The notes under the pieces: model-generated | What the model was told of the DNA's origin: nothing | The model's input: the letters and a program-made list of their open reading frames with translations, nothing else | Databases searched by the model: none | Position numbers and translations under genes: made by a program | NCBI RefSeq assembly: GCF_900114785.1 | Contig: NZ_FOUG01000001.1 | Location: 186,001-250,000 of the forward strand | DNA from: Variovorax sp. OV329 | GTDB taxonomy: Bacteria; Pseudomonadota; Gammaproteobacteria; Burkholderiales; Burkholderiaceae_C | Reading direction: 5' to 3' | Length of the DNA: 64,000 nt | Shown: piece after piece, positions 37,226 to 46,177 of the stretch | Layout: each line of letters opens with the position of its first letter | How positions within the stretch are numbered: position 1 is the first letter of the stretch

Positions 37226-38731
37226 TCAGAAGCCGTGCGCGCCGTGGGCGCCCAGGCTCATCTGGTACTGGATCCAGATCTGGTTGTCCGGCTGGCCTTC
37301 GCGCGCCAGGTCGCGCGCGTACTGCAGGCGGACGCGCGAGAACTCGCTGGGCGCGTACTCCAGCATCAGCGAGTTCTTGCTCGGGCTGTAGCCGCTGTTG
37401 GCCACCAGTTCGCTACCGCCGGCGAAGAAGGGTGTGCCGGCATCCAGCCGCTCGGTGCGCAGGCCCACGCGCCAGCGCGGCATGAACTGGTAGATGCCCT
37501 GCAGGTACCAGCCCGAGGTGGTGTCGCTGTAGCTGCCGGGAATGGCCGCGCCGCTGCTGTCCACCACCATGTCGCCGTCCCGCTGGGCGCGCAGGTATTC
37601 GCCCTGCAGCTTGAAGTTGGTGCGGGTGGCGTTGCCGTCGGGCGCCCACTTCCACACGCCGTCCAGCACGTAGACGCGCGACTTGCCGGTGAAGGCGTTG
37701 GTGAACTCGCCGCCTGCGCCGTCGCCCATCAGCAGGGCCTGGTCGCTGGCCTTGGTGCCCAGCACCGCCACGCCCGCGCGCCAGCTGTTGCTCACGCCGA
37801 CATCGCCGCCGGTGTGCACGCCCAGGCTGTACATGCCGTTGCCGTTCTTGCCGGTCTCGCTGCCCGGGAAGCTCGCGCCACGGCCGACCTCGGCGTTGAA
37901 CTCCAGGTACTGGTCGATGGGCGCCACCCACTTGAGCTGCAGGCCGTCGTTGCCGTACTGGTTGCCCAGCATGGCCTGGTAGGCCAGCGGCGCATCCACG
38001 AAGTCCCACACGTGCGCATGCTGCGGGTTGAGGTAGCCGATGTTCGAGAAGAAGCGGCCGCCCTTGAGCGTCATGCCGTTGCCCAGCGCGGTGGTCTCGA
38101 CGAAGGCTTCCTCCACCTCGACCTCGTTCTCCGGTGTCACCGCCAGCGTGGCAGTGCCGCGGAAATAGGGGTCGATGCTGGCCGAGAAGCTCAGCTCGGT
38201 CTCGCCCAGGCTGAAGCTGCGCGTGCCGGGTCCTTGCTCGGCATCCGGCGTGCGGGCGAAGCCGCTGATGGCGTAGTTGGACGGGTCCCGCGAGGTGTTG
38301 ATGTAGCCGCCCGAGAGGATCAGCGAGATCGCCGGGTTGAAGCTGCTGGCCGAGCCGGCGCCCGACAGGGCGGGCGCGGCGCTGGCCAGCGTGGGTGCGG
38401 CCGGTGCCGGGGCGGGCAATGCAGCCGCCGGGGTGGCTGGGGTGGCCGGGGTAGCCGTGGAGGCCGTGGAGGCCGTGCCAGTTGCGGCCGCGGCGCCAGC
38501 GGCGACGGCCGAAGGTGGCGCCGACCACTGGGCCTTGGCCGCGGTGGCCTCGGCATCCTTCACGCGCTTTTCAAGCGACTGGATGCGCGACTCGTAGTCC
38601 GCGCGCATGGCGCCGATTTCCTTGCGCAAGGCGTCGAGGTCGCCGGAAGAGGGAGCCGCGGCAGTCTGTGCGCCGGCCGGCAGGGAAAGGGCGAGCGCGA
38701 GGCTCCCCAACGGGATGATTTTTCTGTGCAT
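37226..38731 (-). CDS. Porin-like outer-membrane beta-barrel protein in the zinc operon
   Basis: This 501-residue protein has a Sec signal (LALALSLPAGAQT), a coiled-coil segment near residues 35-60 (LRKEIGAMRADYESRIQSLEKR), and a long low-complexity Ala/Thr/Pro linker. A predicted barrel follows and ends with Phe, the usual last residue of outer-membrane proteins. The barrel shows alternating aromatic strands (WYLQGIYQFMPRWRVGLR). Placed directly upstream of ZnuA-like and ZnuB-like genes, it may be an outer-membrane zinc channel. No TonB box was recognised. Confidence 0.8.
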   Translation of the reverse strand: MHRKIIPLGSLALALSLPAGAQTAAAPSSGDLDALRKEIGAMRADYESRIQSLEKRVKDAEATAAKAQWSAPPSAVAAGAAAATGTASTASTATPATPATPAAALPAPAPAAPTLASAAPALSGAGSASSFNPAISLILSGGYINTSRDPSNYAISGFARTPDAEQGPGTRSFSLGETELSFSASIDPYFRGTATLAVTPENEVEVEEAFVETTALGNGMTLKGGRFFSNIGYLNPQHAHVWDFVDAPLAYQAMLGNQYGNDGLQLKWVAPIDQYLEFNAEVGRGASFPGSETGKNGNGMYSLGVHTGGDVGVSNSWRAGVAVLGTKASDQALLMGDGAGGEFTNAFTGKSRVYVLDGVWKWAPDGNATRTNFKLQGEYLRAQRDGDMVVDSSGAAIPGSYSDTTSGWYLQGIYQFMPRWRVGLRTERLDAGTPFFAGGSELVANSGYSPSKNSLMLEYAPSEFSRVRLQYARDLAREGQPDNQIWIQYQMSLGAHGAHGF

Positions 38732-38813
38732 GGATATCGCTCCTGGCAAGCACGTCGTGGAACGCACCCGCGCGCCGCAAAAGAAAAGGCGGCGCGGGCG
38801 CGGAAAGGCAACG

Positions 38814-39182
38814 TCAAGACAGGGCGATGGGCGGGGCACGGCCCTGGTAGGCCAGCACGAGCGGCGGCGTCCAGGGCGATTCGAAGGCGGCGGCGGGCGC
38901 CGCATGGTGAAGAAGGGGAAGGGCGGGCAGCAGCTCGGCCGAAGGCAGGCCACCGCCGTGCACCACGCTGCCGGCCAGGCACAGGTCGCAGTGCGACGCA
39001 CCGGCCGCGTGCTTGGCCTTGCCCATCTCGGCGCTGCCGGCCGCCAGCTCGCTGGTGTGCGAGTAGACGTGGCAGGCGGCCGCCGCCTGTGCCACCGGCA
39101 GGATCAGCGCCATCCACAGCATCAGCCACGCGAAATGGCGTGGCAGCGCGGGGCGGCGGAAACGGCGGGAGGTGGAGGGCAT
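38814..39182 (-). CDS. DUF2946-type small membrane protein
   Basis: This 122-residue protein has one hydrophobic leader (FAWLMLWMALILPVAQAAAACH) and a Cys pair in SHCDLCLAG, a pattern typical of DUF2946 proteins, often beside metal uptake genes. It should be exported or membrane-anchored, with possible metal binding through the Cys and His residues. The first gene of the zinc operon, it is divergent from the EVE-domain gene. Confidence 0.78.
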   Translation of the reverse strand: MPSTSRRFRRPALPRHFAWLMLWMALILPVAQAAAACHVYSHTSELAAGSAEMGKAKHAAGASHCDLCLAGSVVHGGGLPSAELLPALPLLHHAAPAAAFESPWTPPLVLAYQGRAPPIALS

Positions 39183-39285
39183 GGCTGGCGCGGGAAGGGC
39201 GAAATCTTATCCGCTTGCAGCGGGGCTGGGCACGGGCGGTTCGCTTTTGCTACGCTTTGCGCCCCCACGACCCGGAGACACAGCG

Positions 39286-39750
39286 ATGACCCAGTACTGG
39301 CTGATGAAGTCCGAGCCCGACGAATGCTCCATCGACGACGCCCTGGCCGCCCGCGACGCCACCGTGCCCTGGACGGGGGTGCGCAGCTACCAGGCGCGCA
39401 ACTTCATGCGCGACCAGATGAAGGAGGGCGATGGCGTGCTCTTTTACCACTCCAGCTGCCCCGAGCCGGGCGTGGTGGGCGTGGCCCGGGTGGCCTCGGG
39501 CACGCGGCCCGACCCGACGCAGTTCGACGCCAAGTCGCCCTACTACGACGCCGATTCCAAGCAGGAGTCGCCGCGCTGGCTGCTGCTGGACGTGCAGGCG
39601 CTGCGCAAGACGCGCCTGCTCTCGCTGCCCGAGATGCGCTCCACGCCCGAGCTGGCCGACATGGTCGTGCTGCGCCGGGGCAATCGCCTGTCGATCACGC
39701 CGGTGGACCCGAAGCACTGGAGCCTGATCGTGGACGACATGCTGGCCTGA
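39286..39750 (+). CDS. EVE-domain protein
   Basis: This 154-residue protein is a single EVE domain (start TQYWLMKSEPDECSIDD, then WTGVRSYQARNFMRDQMKEGDG). The PUA-like EVE fold is thought to bind modified nucleotides in DNA or RNA. In this core-genome position a housekeeping role is more likely than defence. The start at 39286 matches the family. Length is as expected. Confidence 0.92.
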   Translation: MTQYWLMKSEPDECSIDDALAARDATVPWTGVRSYQARNFMRDQMKEGDGVLFYHSSCPEPGVVGVARVASGTRPDPTQFDAKSPYYDADSKQESPRWLLLDVQALRKTRLLSLPEMRSTPELADMVVLRRGNRLSITPVDPKHWSLIVDDMLA

Positions 39751-39867
39751 GCCGGCGCGCCGGCCTGGCCGGCGATGGAATGAAATCGCACGCGCGGCGG
39801 TAGTACTGGATGAGCCTCTGCAAAGGCTCGCCCTTCAACCCCTGGCTTGCTGCGGAGGCATTCCATC

Positions 39868-40755
39868 ATGCAACGACGCGACTTCCTGGCCCTGGCCGCC
39901 GCTGGCGGCGGCGCTGTCCTCTCCGGTGCCCTGTCCGGCTGCGCCAGCACCGGCGCGGGTTCCGCCGGCGCTGGCGATTTCTACTTCGTCCAGCTCTCGG
40001 ACACCCACTGGGGCTACAGCGGCCCCGCCAATCCCGACGCCCGGGTCACCCTGCCCAAGGCGATTGCCAGCGTGAACGCGCTGGCCGAGCCGCCGGACTT
40101 CATCGTCTTCACCGGCGACCTGACCCACACCACCGACGACCCGGCCGAGCGCCGCCGGCGCCTGGCGGAATTCAAGGGCCTGACCGACCAGTTGAAGGTG
40201 CGCAACCTGCGCTTCATGCCGGGCGAGCACGATGCCTCGCTGGACCGCGGCGCCGCCTACCAGGAGCTGTTCGGCGACACCTACTACAGCTTCGATCACC
40301 GCGGGGTGCACTTCATCGCGCTGGACAACGTGTCCGACCCCGGCGCGCGCATCGGCGAGGCGCAGCTCGCCTGGCTGACGTCGGACCTGGCCTCGCGCGA
40401 TCGCTCCGCGCCCATCGTGGTGCTCACGCACCGGCCGCTCTTCGACCTGGCGCCCCGGTGGGACTGGGCCACGCGCGACGGCGCGCAGGCGCTGGAGATC
40501 CTGATGCCTTTCCAGAACGTGACGGTGTTCTATGGTCACATCCACCAGGAGAATCACCGGATGACCGGGCACATCGCCCACCATTCGGCCAAGTCGCTCA
40601 TCTTCGCGCTGCCGGCGCCGGGTTCGCAGGAGCAGCGCACGCCCCTGCCGTGGAATGCGGACGCGCCCTATGCCGGCCTGGGATTCCGCGAGGTGGCGGC
40701 CTCGGCCCAGGCCGCCTCGCCCAGGCTCACCGAACTGCCGGTGGTGACGGCATGA
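39868..40755 (+). CDS. Tat/lipoprotein-type metallophosphoesterase
   Basis: The 295-residue exported protein starts MQRRDFLALAAAGGGAVLSG with a twin-arginine-type signal and a lipobox-like LSGCAS. Calcineurin-like motifs follow: LSDTHWG, FTGDLTH, GEHDAS, LTHRPLF and YGHIHQENH. In the third motif Glu replaces the usual Asn (GNHD becomes GEHD). It overlaps the cupredoxin gene by 4 bp (ATGA), the first gene of an operon that includes the ECF sigma factor. The substrate is unknown. Confidence 0.9.
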   Translation: MQRRDFLALAAAGGGAVLSGALSGCASTGAGSAGAGDFYFVQLSDTHWGYSGPANPDARVTLPKAIASVNALAEPPDFIVFTGDLTHTTDDPAERRRRLAEFKGLTDQLKVRNLRFMPGEHDASLDRGAAYQELFGDTYYSFDHRGVHFIALDNVSDPGARIGEAQLAWLTSDLASRDRSAPIVVLTHRPLFDLAPRWDWATRDGAQALEILMPFQNVTVFYGHIHQENHRMTGHIAHHSAKSLIFALPAPGSQEQRTPLPWNADAPYAGLGFREVAASAQAASPRLTELPVVTA

Positions 40756-41129
40756 AAAAGAAACTGCTGTGGAGCAGGCGATCGCTGCTGGGTTGCGGCG
40801 CGCTGGCGGCAGGCGCCTGGGCGCTGGGCGCGGCGCCGCAGGCGCTGGGCAGTGGCATGCGCACCATCGAGATCGTCGCGCGGCGCTTCACCTTCCTGCC
40901 CTCACAGGTGCCGCTAAAAGCGGGCGAGCGGGTGCAGGTGGTGGTGCAGGGGATGGATTTCGCGCATGGCATGAACATCCCCGACCTGGGCAAGCGCTAC
41001 GACCTGGTGCCGGGCCAGTTCACGCGCTTCGAGCTGCAGCCGTCGGCGCCGGGCACCATCGAGTTCCTGTGCGACAACTTCTGCGGCGACGGGCATGAGA
41101 CCATGCACGGCCGCTTCGTCGTCACCTAG
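40752..41129 (+). CDS. CuA-type cupredoxin (cytochrome oxidase subunit II-like)
   Basis: This 125-residue periplasmic protein has a twin-arginine-type signal (SRRSLLGCGALAAGAWALG) and a cupredoxin fold. The complete CuA ligand set is visible: His in DFAHGMN and the motif CDNFCGDGHETM (C-x3-C-x3-H-x2-M). It lacks the oxidase transmembrane domain, so it may accept or donate electrons, or handle copper. It overlaps the phosphoesterase by 4 bp and precedes the sigma factor by 6 bp. Confidence 0.88.
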   Translation: MKKKLLWSRRSLLGCGALAAGAWALGAAPQALGSGMRTIEIVARRFTFLPSQVPLKAGERVQVVVQGMDFAHGMNIPDLGKRYDLVPGQFTRFELQPSAPGTIEFLCDNFCGDGHETMHGRFVVT

Positions 41130-41135
41130 CCAGCC

Positions 41136-41663
41136 ATGGACCGCAGCGCCTTCGAGCGGCGTGTGTTGCCGCACCTGGACGCCGGCTACAACCTGGCGCG
41201 CTGGCTGCTGCGCGGCGACACCCAGGCCGAGGACGCCGTGCAGGAGGCGGCGCTGCGTGCCATGCGCTACTTCGACACGCTGCAGGGCGGCGATGCCCGG
41301 CCCTGGTTCCTGGGCATCGTGCGCAACACCTGCTTCGACGCCCTGGCGAGGGCGCGCCAGTGGCCGCAGACTCAGGCGTACGACGATGAAGATGCCGCAA
41401 TGGAAACTGCGGTGGACAGCGCGCCGGGTCCCGAGGCCCTGCTTTACGAACGCGAGATCGGCGCGCGCGTCGACGCCGCGCTGCGCGCCTTGCCGCCGCC
41501 CTTGCGCGAGGTGGTGGTGCTGCGCGAGCTGGAAGGCCTGGACTACGCTGCCATCGCCCGCATCGCCGGCGTGCCGGCGGGCACCGTGATGTCGCGCCTG
41601 TCGCGTGCGCGCGAGCGCCTGCGCCACGCCCTTGCGCAAGACCTGGAAAGGGGGCGAGCATGA
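41136..41663 (+). CDS. ECF-type RNA polymerase sigma factor
   Basis: This 175-residue protein has sigma region 2 (YNLARWLLRGDTQAEDAVQEAALRAM, with FLGIVRN) and region 4 (LREVVVLRELEGLDYAAIARI then GTVMSRLSRARERL). It should direct transcription of a stress- or copper-linked regulon. The following gene overlaps it by 4 bp and encodes its likely anti-sigma factor. The two genes upstream (phosphoesterase, cupredoxin) are co-oriented at close distances and may be targets or sensors. Confidence 0.92.
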   Translation: MDRSAFERRVLPHLDAGYNLARWLLRGDTQAEDAVQEAALRAMRYFDTLQGGDARPWFLGIVRNTCFDALARARQWPQTQAYDDEDAAMETAVDSAPGPEALLYEREIGARVDAALRALPPPLREVVVLRELEGLDYAAIARIAGVPAGTVMSRLSRARERLRHALAQDLERGRA

Positions 41664-42346
41664 AGCCCGACGAAGAAGACGAGCCGCTGTCGACGCTCAT
41701 CGGCCGCCATGCGAGCCGCCACCGGGCGCCCAAGTCGCTGCACGCCAGCATCCGCACGCAGCTGTCACTGCAAGAGCTTCGCGAGGACGCCCGCCGCGCC
41801 GGGCCGGCCCGCAGCTGGCTGCGCCGCCTGCTGGACGCGCGCTGGCGCACCGCGGGGCTGGGCTTCGCCGCGGGCCTGCTGTGCGCGGCCCTGGTGCTGC
41901 CGCTGGCCCGCCAGGCCTGGCAGGGCTGGGCGGAGGCGCCGCAGCTGGTGGCGCTGCATGTGCGTGCGCTGCAGGCGCCGCAGCTCGTGGCGGTGGTTTC
42001 TTCCGACCGCCACACCGTTCGGCCGTGGTTCCAGGGCCGCATCGACTACGCGCCGCCGGTGTTCGACCTGGCCAGCGACGGCTTCGTGCTGCTGGGCGGG
42101 CGGGCCGACAAGCTGCGGGGCGAAGCGGTGGCGGCGCTGGTCTACAAGCGCGACCTGCACGTGATCGACCTCTATGTCCAGCCGGGCGACGGCACGCTGC
42201 GCGCGCTGTCGTCCGCGAGCGAGCGGGGTTTCAACCTGGTGCAATGGTCCGACGGCGCGATGCGCTACACGGCGGTCTCGGACCTGGAGCGGCGCGAGCT
42301 GGAATATTTCGCTGCGCTGTGGCGCGAGCGCCGGCAGGCGCAGTAG
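41660..42346 (+). CDS. Membrane-anchored anti-sigma factor
   Basis: This 228-residue protein has a cytoplasmic N-terminal segment of about 65 residues, one transmembrane helix (AGLGFAAGLLCAALVLPLA) and a periplasmic C-terminal domain. It overlaps the ECF sigma gene by 4 bp, the normal arrangement for a sigma/anti-sigma pair. No His-x3-Cys-x2-Cys zinc motif is visible in the N-terminal part. The sensing signal is unknown. Confidence 0.85.
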   Translation: MKPDEEDEPLSTLIGRHASRHRAPKSLHASIRTQLSLQELREDARRAGPARSWLRRLLDARWRTAGLGFAAGLLCAALVLPLARQAWQGWAEAPQLVALHVRALQAPQLVAVVSSDRHTVRPWFQGRIDYAPPVFDLASDGFVLLGGRADKLRGEAVAALVYKRDLHVIDLYVQPGDGTLRALSSASERGFNLVQWSDGAMRYTAVSDLERRELEYFAALWRERRQAQ

Positions 42347-42390
42347 GGACGCATCTTGCAATCGACGCCGCGGCCTCCAATTGTGGCCGC

Positions 42391-43380
42391 ATGGGCGATC
42401 GACCTTCCTTCATCGAGCCACGTCCCAGCACCGGCGATGACGCCGAGCTGCTGGACGCCTATTCCGAAACCGTGGCCGGCACCGTGGAGCGCGTGCGCGA
42501 CGCGGTGGTGGCCATCGCGGCGCACGCGCCGCCGGGCAAGGGCCATGGCGGCACGGGCTCCGGCTTTCTCTTCACCCCCGACGGCTACCTGCTGACCAAC
42601 AGCCACGTGGTGCATGGCGCCGCGCGGCTCGAAGTGCTGCGCCCCGACGGCACGCGCAGCGAGGCGCAGCTGCTGGGCGAGGACCCCGACACCGACCTGG
42701 CGGTGCTGCGCATCGGCGCCAGCCGCGCGCTGCCCCACCTGGAACTGGGCGACTCGGCCCGCCTGCGCGTGGGGCAGATCGCCATCGCCATCGGCAACCC
42801 GCTGGGCTTCAACCACACGGTGACCAGCGGCATCGTCTCGGCCCTGGGACGCTCGCTGCGCTCCAAGGCCGGGCGAATGATCGACAACGTGATCCAGACC
42901 GATGCGGCGCTCAACCCGGGCAACTCCGGCGGGCCGCTGCTGGACAGCCGCGGCCGCGTGATCGGCGTCAACACCGCGATCATCCCGGGCGCGCAGGCCA
43001 TCTGCTTCGCGGTGGCGGTGAATTCGGCCCAGTGGGTGCTGACGCAGCTTTTCACCCATGGGCGGGTGCGGCGCGCCTTCATCGGGCTCTCGGGCTCCAC
43101 GGTGCCCTTGTCTCGCCGCGCCGCGCGGGTGCTGGCGCTGGAGGCGCAGGACAGCTGCGTGCGCGTGTCCGACGTGCAGCCCAACTCGCCTGCGGCCACT
43201 GCGGGCCTGAAGAGCGACGACATGATTGTCGGCATCGACGGCGCACCGGCGCGCACGGTGGACGACCTGCATCGCCTGCTGGACGAATCACGCATCGGCA
43301 AGCTGTGCGTGCTGCGCATCGTGCGCGGCGGCCAGGCGCTGTACCTGCACGTCACGCCGCTGGAAGCGCGCCGCGGCTGA
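42391..43380 (+). CDS. S1C-family serine protease with PDZ domain
   Basis: This 329-residue HtrA-like protease has His in LLTNSHVV, Asp in DTDLAVLR and Ser in GNSGGPLLD, followed by one C-terminal PDZ domain (VQPNSPAATAGLKSDDMIVGIDG). No signal peptide or membrane helix is seen, so it may act in the cytoplasm, unlike DegP. The ATG at 42391 follows the usual N-terminus of this subgroup. It is convergent with the aldehyde dehydrogenase gene. Confidence 0.9.
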   Translation: MGDRPSFIEPRPSTGDDAELLDAYSETVAGTVERVRDAVVAIAAHAPPGKGHGGTGSGFLFTPDGYLLTNSHVVHGAARLEVLRPDGTRSEAQLLGEDPDTDLAVLRIGASRALPHLELGDSARLRVGQIAIAIGNPLGFNHTVTSGIVSALGRSLRSKAGRMIDNVIQTDAALNPGNSGGPLLDSRGRVIGVNTAIIPGAQAICFAVAVNSAQWVLTQLFTHGRVRRAFIGLSGSTVPLSRRAARVLALEAQDSCVRVSDVQPNSPAATAGLKSDDMIVGIDGAPARTVDDLHRLLDESRIGKLCVLRIVRGGQALYLHVTPLEARRG

Positions 43381-43385
43381 GGCCT

Positions 43386-44894
43386 TCAGCCGAACTGGAT
43401 GCCCTGCGCCAGCGGCAGCTCGCGCGAGAAGTTGACGGTGTTGGTGGTGCGGCGCATGTACTGCTTCCAGGAATCGGAGCCGCTCTCGCGATCGCCGCCG
43501 GTTTCCTTCTCGCCACCGAAGGCGCCGCCGATCTCCGCGCCGTTGGGGCCGATGTTGACGTTGGCGATGCCGCAGTCGGAACCCGCCGCCGAGAGGAACA
43601 GCTCCACCTCGCGCAGGTCGTTGGAGAAGATGCAGGACGACAAGCCCTGGGGCACGTCGTTGTGCATCGCGATCGCGTCCTCGAGCGTGTCGTAGGCCAG
43701 CACGTAGAGCAGGGGCGCGAAGGTCTCGTGCCGCACGACCTCGGTCTGCGAGGGCATGTCGACGATGGCAGGCTGCGCATACCAGGCTTGCGGGTGGCGT
43801 TCGGCCAACACGCGCTCGCCGCCCGCCAGCACGCGGCCGCCCTGGGCGCGAGCCGTGCTCAACGCGGACTGCATGGCGTCGAAGGCGGCCTTGTCGATGA
43901 GCGGACCCACCAGCGTGCCCTCGGCCAGCGGGTCGCCGATGCGCAGGCCGGCGTAGGTCTTCACCAGGCGGGCCAGCAGGTCGTCCTTCACGCTGCGATG
44001 CACGATGAGCCGGCGCAGCGTGGTGCAGCGCTGGCCCGCGGTCGCCACCGCCCCGAAGAGGATGGCGCGCAGGGCCATGTCGAGGTCGGCGGCGGGCGTG
44101 ACGATCATCGCGTTGTTGCCGCCCAGCTCCAGGATGCGCCGGCCGAAGCGCTGTGCCACCTTCGGCCCCACGGCCCGGCCCATGCGCGTGGAGCCGGTGG
44201 CCGACACCAGCGCGATGCCGGAGTGGTCCACCAGTGCCTCGGCGACGTCGGCGCGGCCGATGGCGATCTGCGCCAGTCCTTCAGGCGCGCGGTCCCCGAA
44301 GCGGGCGATGGCGCGTTCCAGCGCGCGGAAGGTCGCCAGGCCCGACAGTGGCGCCTTCTCCGAGGGCTTGAAGATGACTGGATCGCCGCACACCAGCGCG
44401 AGAGCCGCGTTCCATGCGAACACGGCGCTCGGGAAGTTGAAGGCGGTGATGATGGCGACCGGCCCCAGCGGGTGGTACTGCTCCATCATGCGGTGGCCGG
44501 GCCGCTCCGAGACGATGGTGCGGCCGTAGAGCTGGCGCGAGAGCCCCAGCGCGAAGTCGCAGATGTCCACGCATTCCTGCACCTCGCCCAGGCCTTCCTG
44601 CGCGATCTTGCCCACCTCCAGCGACACCACGTGGCCGATGTGGGCCTTGGCGGCGCGCAGCTCCTCGCCCCACAGGCGCACAAGCTCGCCGCGGACCGGT
44701 GCCGGCACGCTGCGCCACCTGCGGAAGGCGCCCTGCGCCTTCTGCACCATGCCATCCACCGCGGACGCAGGCTGCTCGTGCATGCGGGCCAGTTCGGCGC
44801 CGTCGATGGGCGAGCGCACGTGGAGCGATCCGCCACGGCATTCGTCGGCGCCGATGCCGCAGCGTTGGAAGAGATGGGACAGTGCATCGCTCAT
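43386..44894 (-). CDS. ALDH7-type aldehyde dehydrogenase (piperideine-6-carboxylate/aminoadipate-semialdehyde dehydrogenase)
   Basis: This 502-residue NAD-dependent dehydrogenase has the catalytic Cys in GQRCTTLRR, Glu in LELGGNNAM, and the antiquitin-like N-terminal and C-terminal parts (NIGPNGAEIGGAFGGEKETGG). ALDH7 members oxidise piperideine-6-carboxylate to 2-aminoadipate in lysine breakdown. The upstream gene in the operon encodes a lysine or saccharopine dehydrogenase-like protein that would supply this substrate. The pair is divergent from an Lrp-type regulator. Confidence 0.9.
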   Translation of the reverse strand: MSDALSHLFQRCGIGADECRGGSLHVRSPIDGAELARMHEQPASAVDGMVQKAQGAFRRWRSVPAPVRGELVRLWGEELRAAKAHIGHVVSLEVGKIAQEGLGEVQECVDICDFALGLSRQLYGRTIVSERPGHRMMEQYHPLGPVAIITAFNFPSAVFAWNAALALVCGDPVIFKPSEKAPLSGLATFRALERAIARFGDRAPEGLAQIAIGRADVAEALVDHSGIALVSATGSTRMGRAVGPKVAQRFGRRILELGGNNAMIVTPAADLDMALRAILFGAVATAGQRCTTLRRLIVHRSVKDDLLARLVKTYAGLRIGDPLAEGTLVGPLIDKAAFDAMQSALSTARAQGGRVLAGGERVLAERHPQAWYAQPAIVDMPSQTEVVRHETFAPLLYVLAYDTLEDAIAMHNDVPQGLSSCIFSNDLREVELFLSAAGSDCGIANVNIGPNGAEIGGAFGGEKETGGDRESGSDSWKQYMRRTTNTVNFSRELPLAQGIQFG

Positions 44895-44916
44895 GGGAGG
44901 CTCCGTGTTCGGGGTG

Positions 44917-46053
44917 TCAGGCTGGCTCGGCTTCTCGCTCGGCAGGCAACGGTGCGCGGCCGGCGAGCTGAGCGTAATGGTGCCCGACCCGCGTGCGCAG
45001 AAAGTCTTGCAGCGTCACCTGCTCCTGCCGCACGAAGCCTTGCGCCGGAAGCTTGCCCTGCTGCAACAACTCCAGCGCCCCCACCACGCCGGCGGCGGTG
45101 CTCAGCTCGATGGCCGTACGCGCCTTGCCGCGCAGGCTCGCACCGTAGATGCGGGCCAGGCAGGTCTCCTGCTCGAAGCGGCCCTCGCGCAGGCCGCTGG
45201 CCGCCGCGAAGAGGATCACCACGTCGTCGCGGCTGTGCGGCACCGCCAGCTCCAGCACCTGGCGCAGCAGGTCGCGCCGCTCGACCAGGCGAAGGTCGTG
45301 AAGGAGGAAGTTCATCGCCTCGCGGTGGCCGGGATAGCGAATGGACTTGTAGTCGAGGTTGCGCACGCGGCCCTGCAGGCTTTCGCACAGCGTGCCCAGG
45401 CCGCCGGCGGTGTTGAAGGCCTCGAAGGCCTCGGCATCGAGCGTGAAGGTCTCGTGGCCTTCCAGCGGCTGCACCTTGACCCGCTCGCCATTGACGATGG
45501 CGTCCGCCGGGTTGCAGTACTCGTTGATGACGCCGTCGATGCTCCAGGTGAAGTTGTAGCGCAGGCTGTTGGTCGCGTGGCGGGTGAGGGCGCCGACGCG
45601 CAGGCGCAGGTCGTAGAGCGTGTCGAAGCGGCAGGCCAGCTCCCAGCCCAGCATGCCGACCACGCCGGGCGCCAGGCCGCACTGCGGCATCAGCACCGCG
45701 CTGGCATTGACGGCCATGCGGCGGATGGCCTCGGTGGCGGCCACGTCCTCGGTCAGGTCGAAGTAGTGCGAGCCGCAGGTGGTGGCCATGGCGGCCACCG
45801 GCTGGGCCATGAAGTAGGGCAGGCAATTGATGACGGCGTCGTGCCCGGACAGCGCCGTGCACAGGTCGTCGGGCCGGGCGGCGTCGAGCTTGATGCGCCG
45901 CACCTGCCGGTCGTCCTGACCGGAGGGGTCGAACTGGTCTGCGAGCGTGATGCGCAATTGGCTGTGGTGCTGCGCCAGCATGTCGGCCACGGTGCTGCCG
46001 ATCTTTCCTGCGCCCAGCACGAGCACGCTGTCCAACTGAGTCTTGTTTGCCAT
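44917..46053 (-). CDS. Saccharopine dehydrogenase-like / lysine 6-dehydrogenase
   Basis: The 378-residue NAD(P) enzyme starts with the Rossmann motif VLGAGKIGSTVADML and has the saccharopine dehydrogenase C-terminal domain. The length is near that of single-domain bacterial lysine 6-dehydrogenases, which convert lysine to piperideine-6-carboxylate with release of ammonia. The next gene on the strand makes the ALDH7 enzyme needed for the following step, with 22 bp between. True saccharopine dehydrogenase is the alternative. Confidence 0.85.
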   Translation of the reverse strand: MANKTQLDSVLVLGAGKIGSTVADMLAQHHSQLRITLADQFDPSGQDDRQVRRIKLDAARPDDLCTALSGHDAVINCLPYFMAQPVAAMATTCGSHYFDLTEDVAATEAIRRMAVNASAVLMPQCGLAPGVVGMLGWELACRFDTLYDLRLRVGALTRHATNSLRYNFTWSIDGVINEYCNPADAIVNGERVKVQPLEGHETFTLDAEAFEAFNTAGGLGTLCESLQGRVRNLDYKSIRYPGHREAMNFLLHDLRLVERRDLLRQVLELAVPHSRDDVVILFAAASGLREGRFEQETCLARIYGASLRGKARTAIELSTAAGVVGALELLQQGKLPAQGFVRQEQVTLQDFLRTRVGHHYAQLAGRAPLPAEREAEPA

Positions 46054-46124
46054 GGCTTTTTCTCCCTTGAACGTGTTGCTCGATCTTCTGCAAAAGCTGT
46101 AACGGACGGAAGCACACAAAGCGT

Positions 46125-46155
46125 CGTCATTTCGCAGGCTGTCGTCGAAATGACG
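46125..46155. promoter_or_regulatory. Operator-like inverted repeat between lysine operon and Lrp-type gene
   Basis: CGTCATTTCG (46125-46134) and CGAAATGACG (46146-46155) form a perfect inverted repeat with 10-bp arms, centred 21 bp apart (two helical turns). It lies in the divergent promoter region between the lysine dehydrogenase-like gene and the Lrp-type regulator. This is the position expected for a regulator that controls both. Confidence 0.65.
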
Positions 46156-46177
46156 AATTACTTGGTCAGACTGCACA

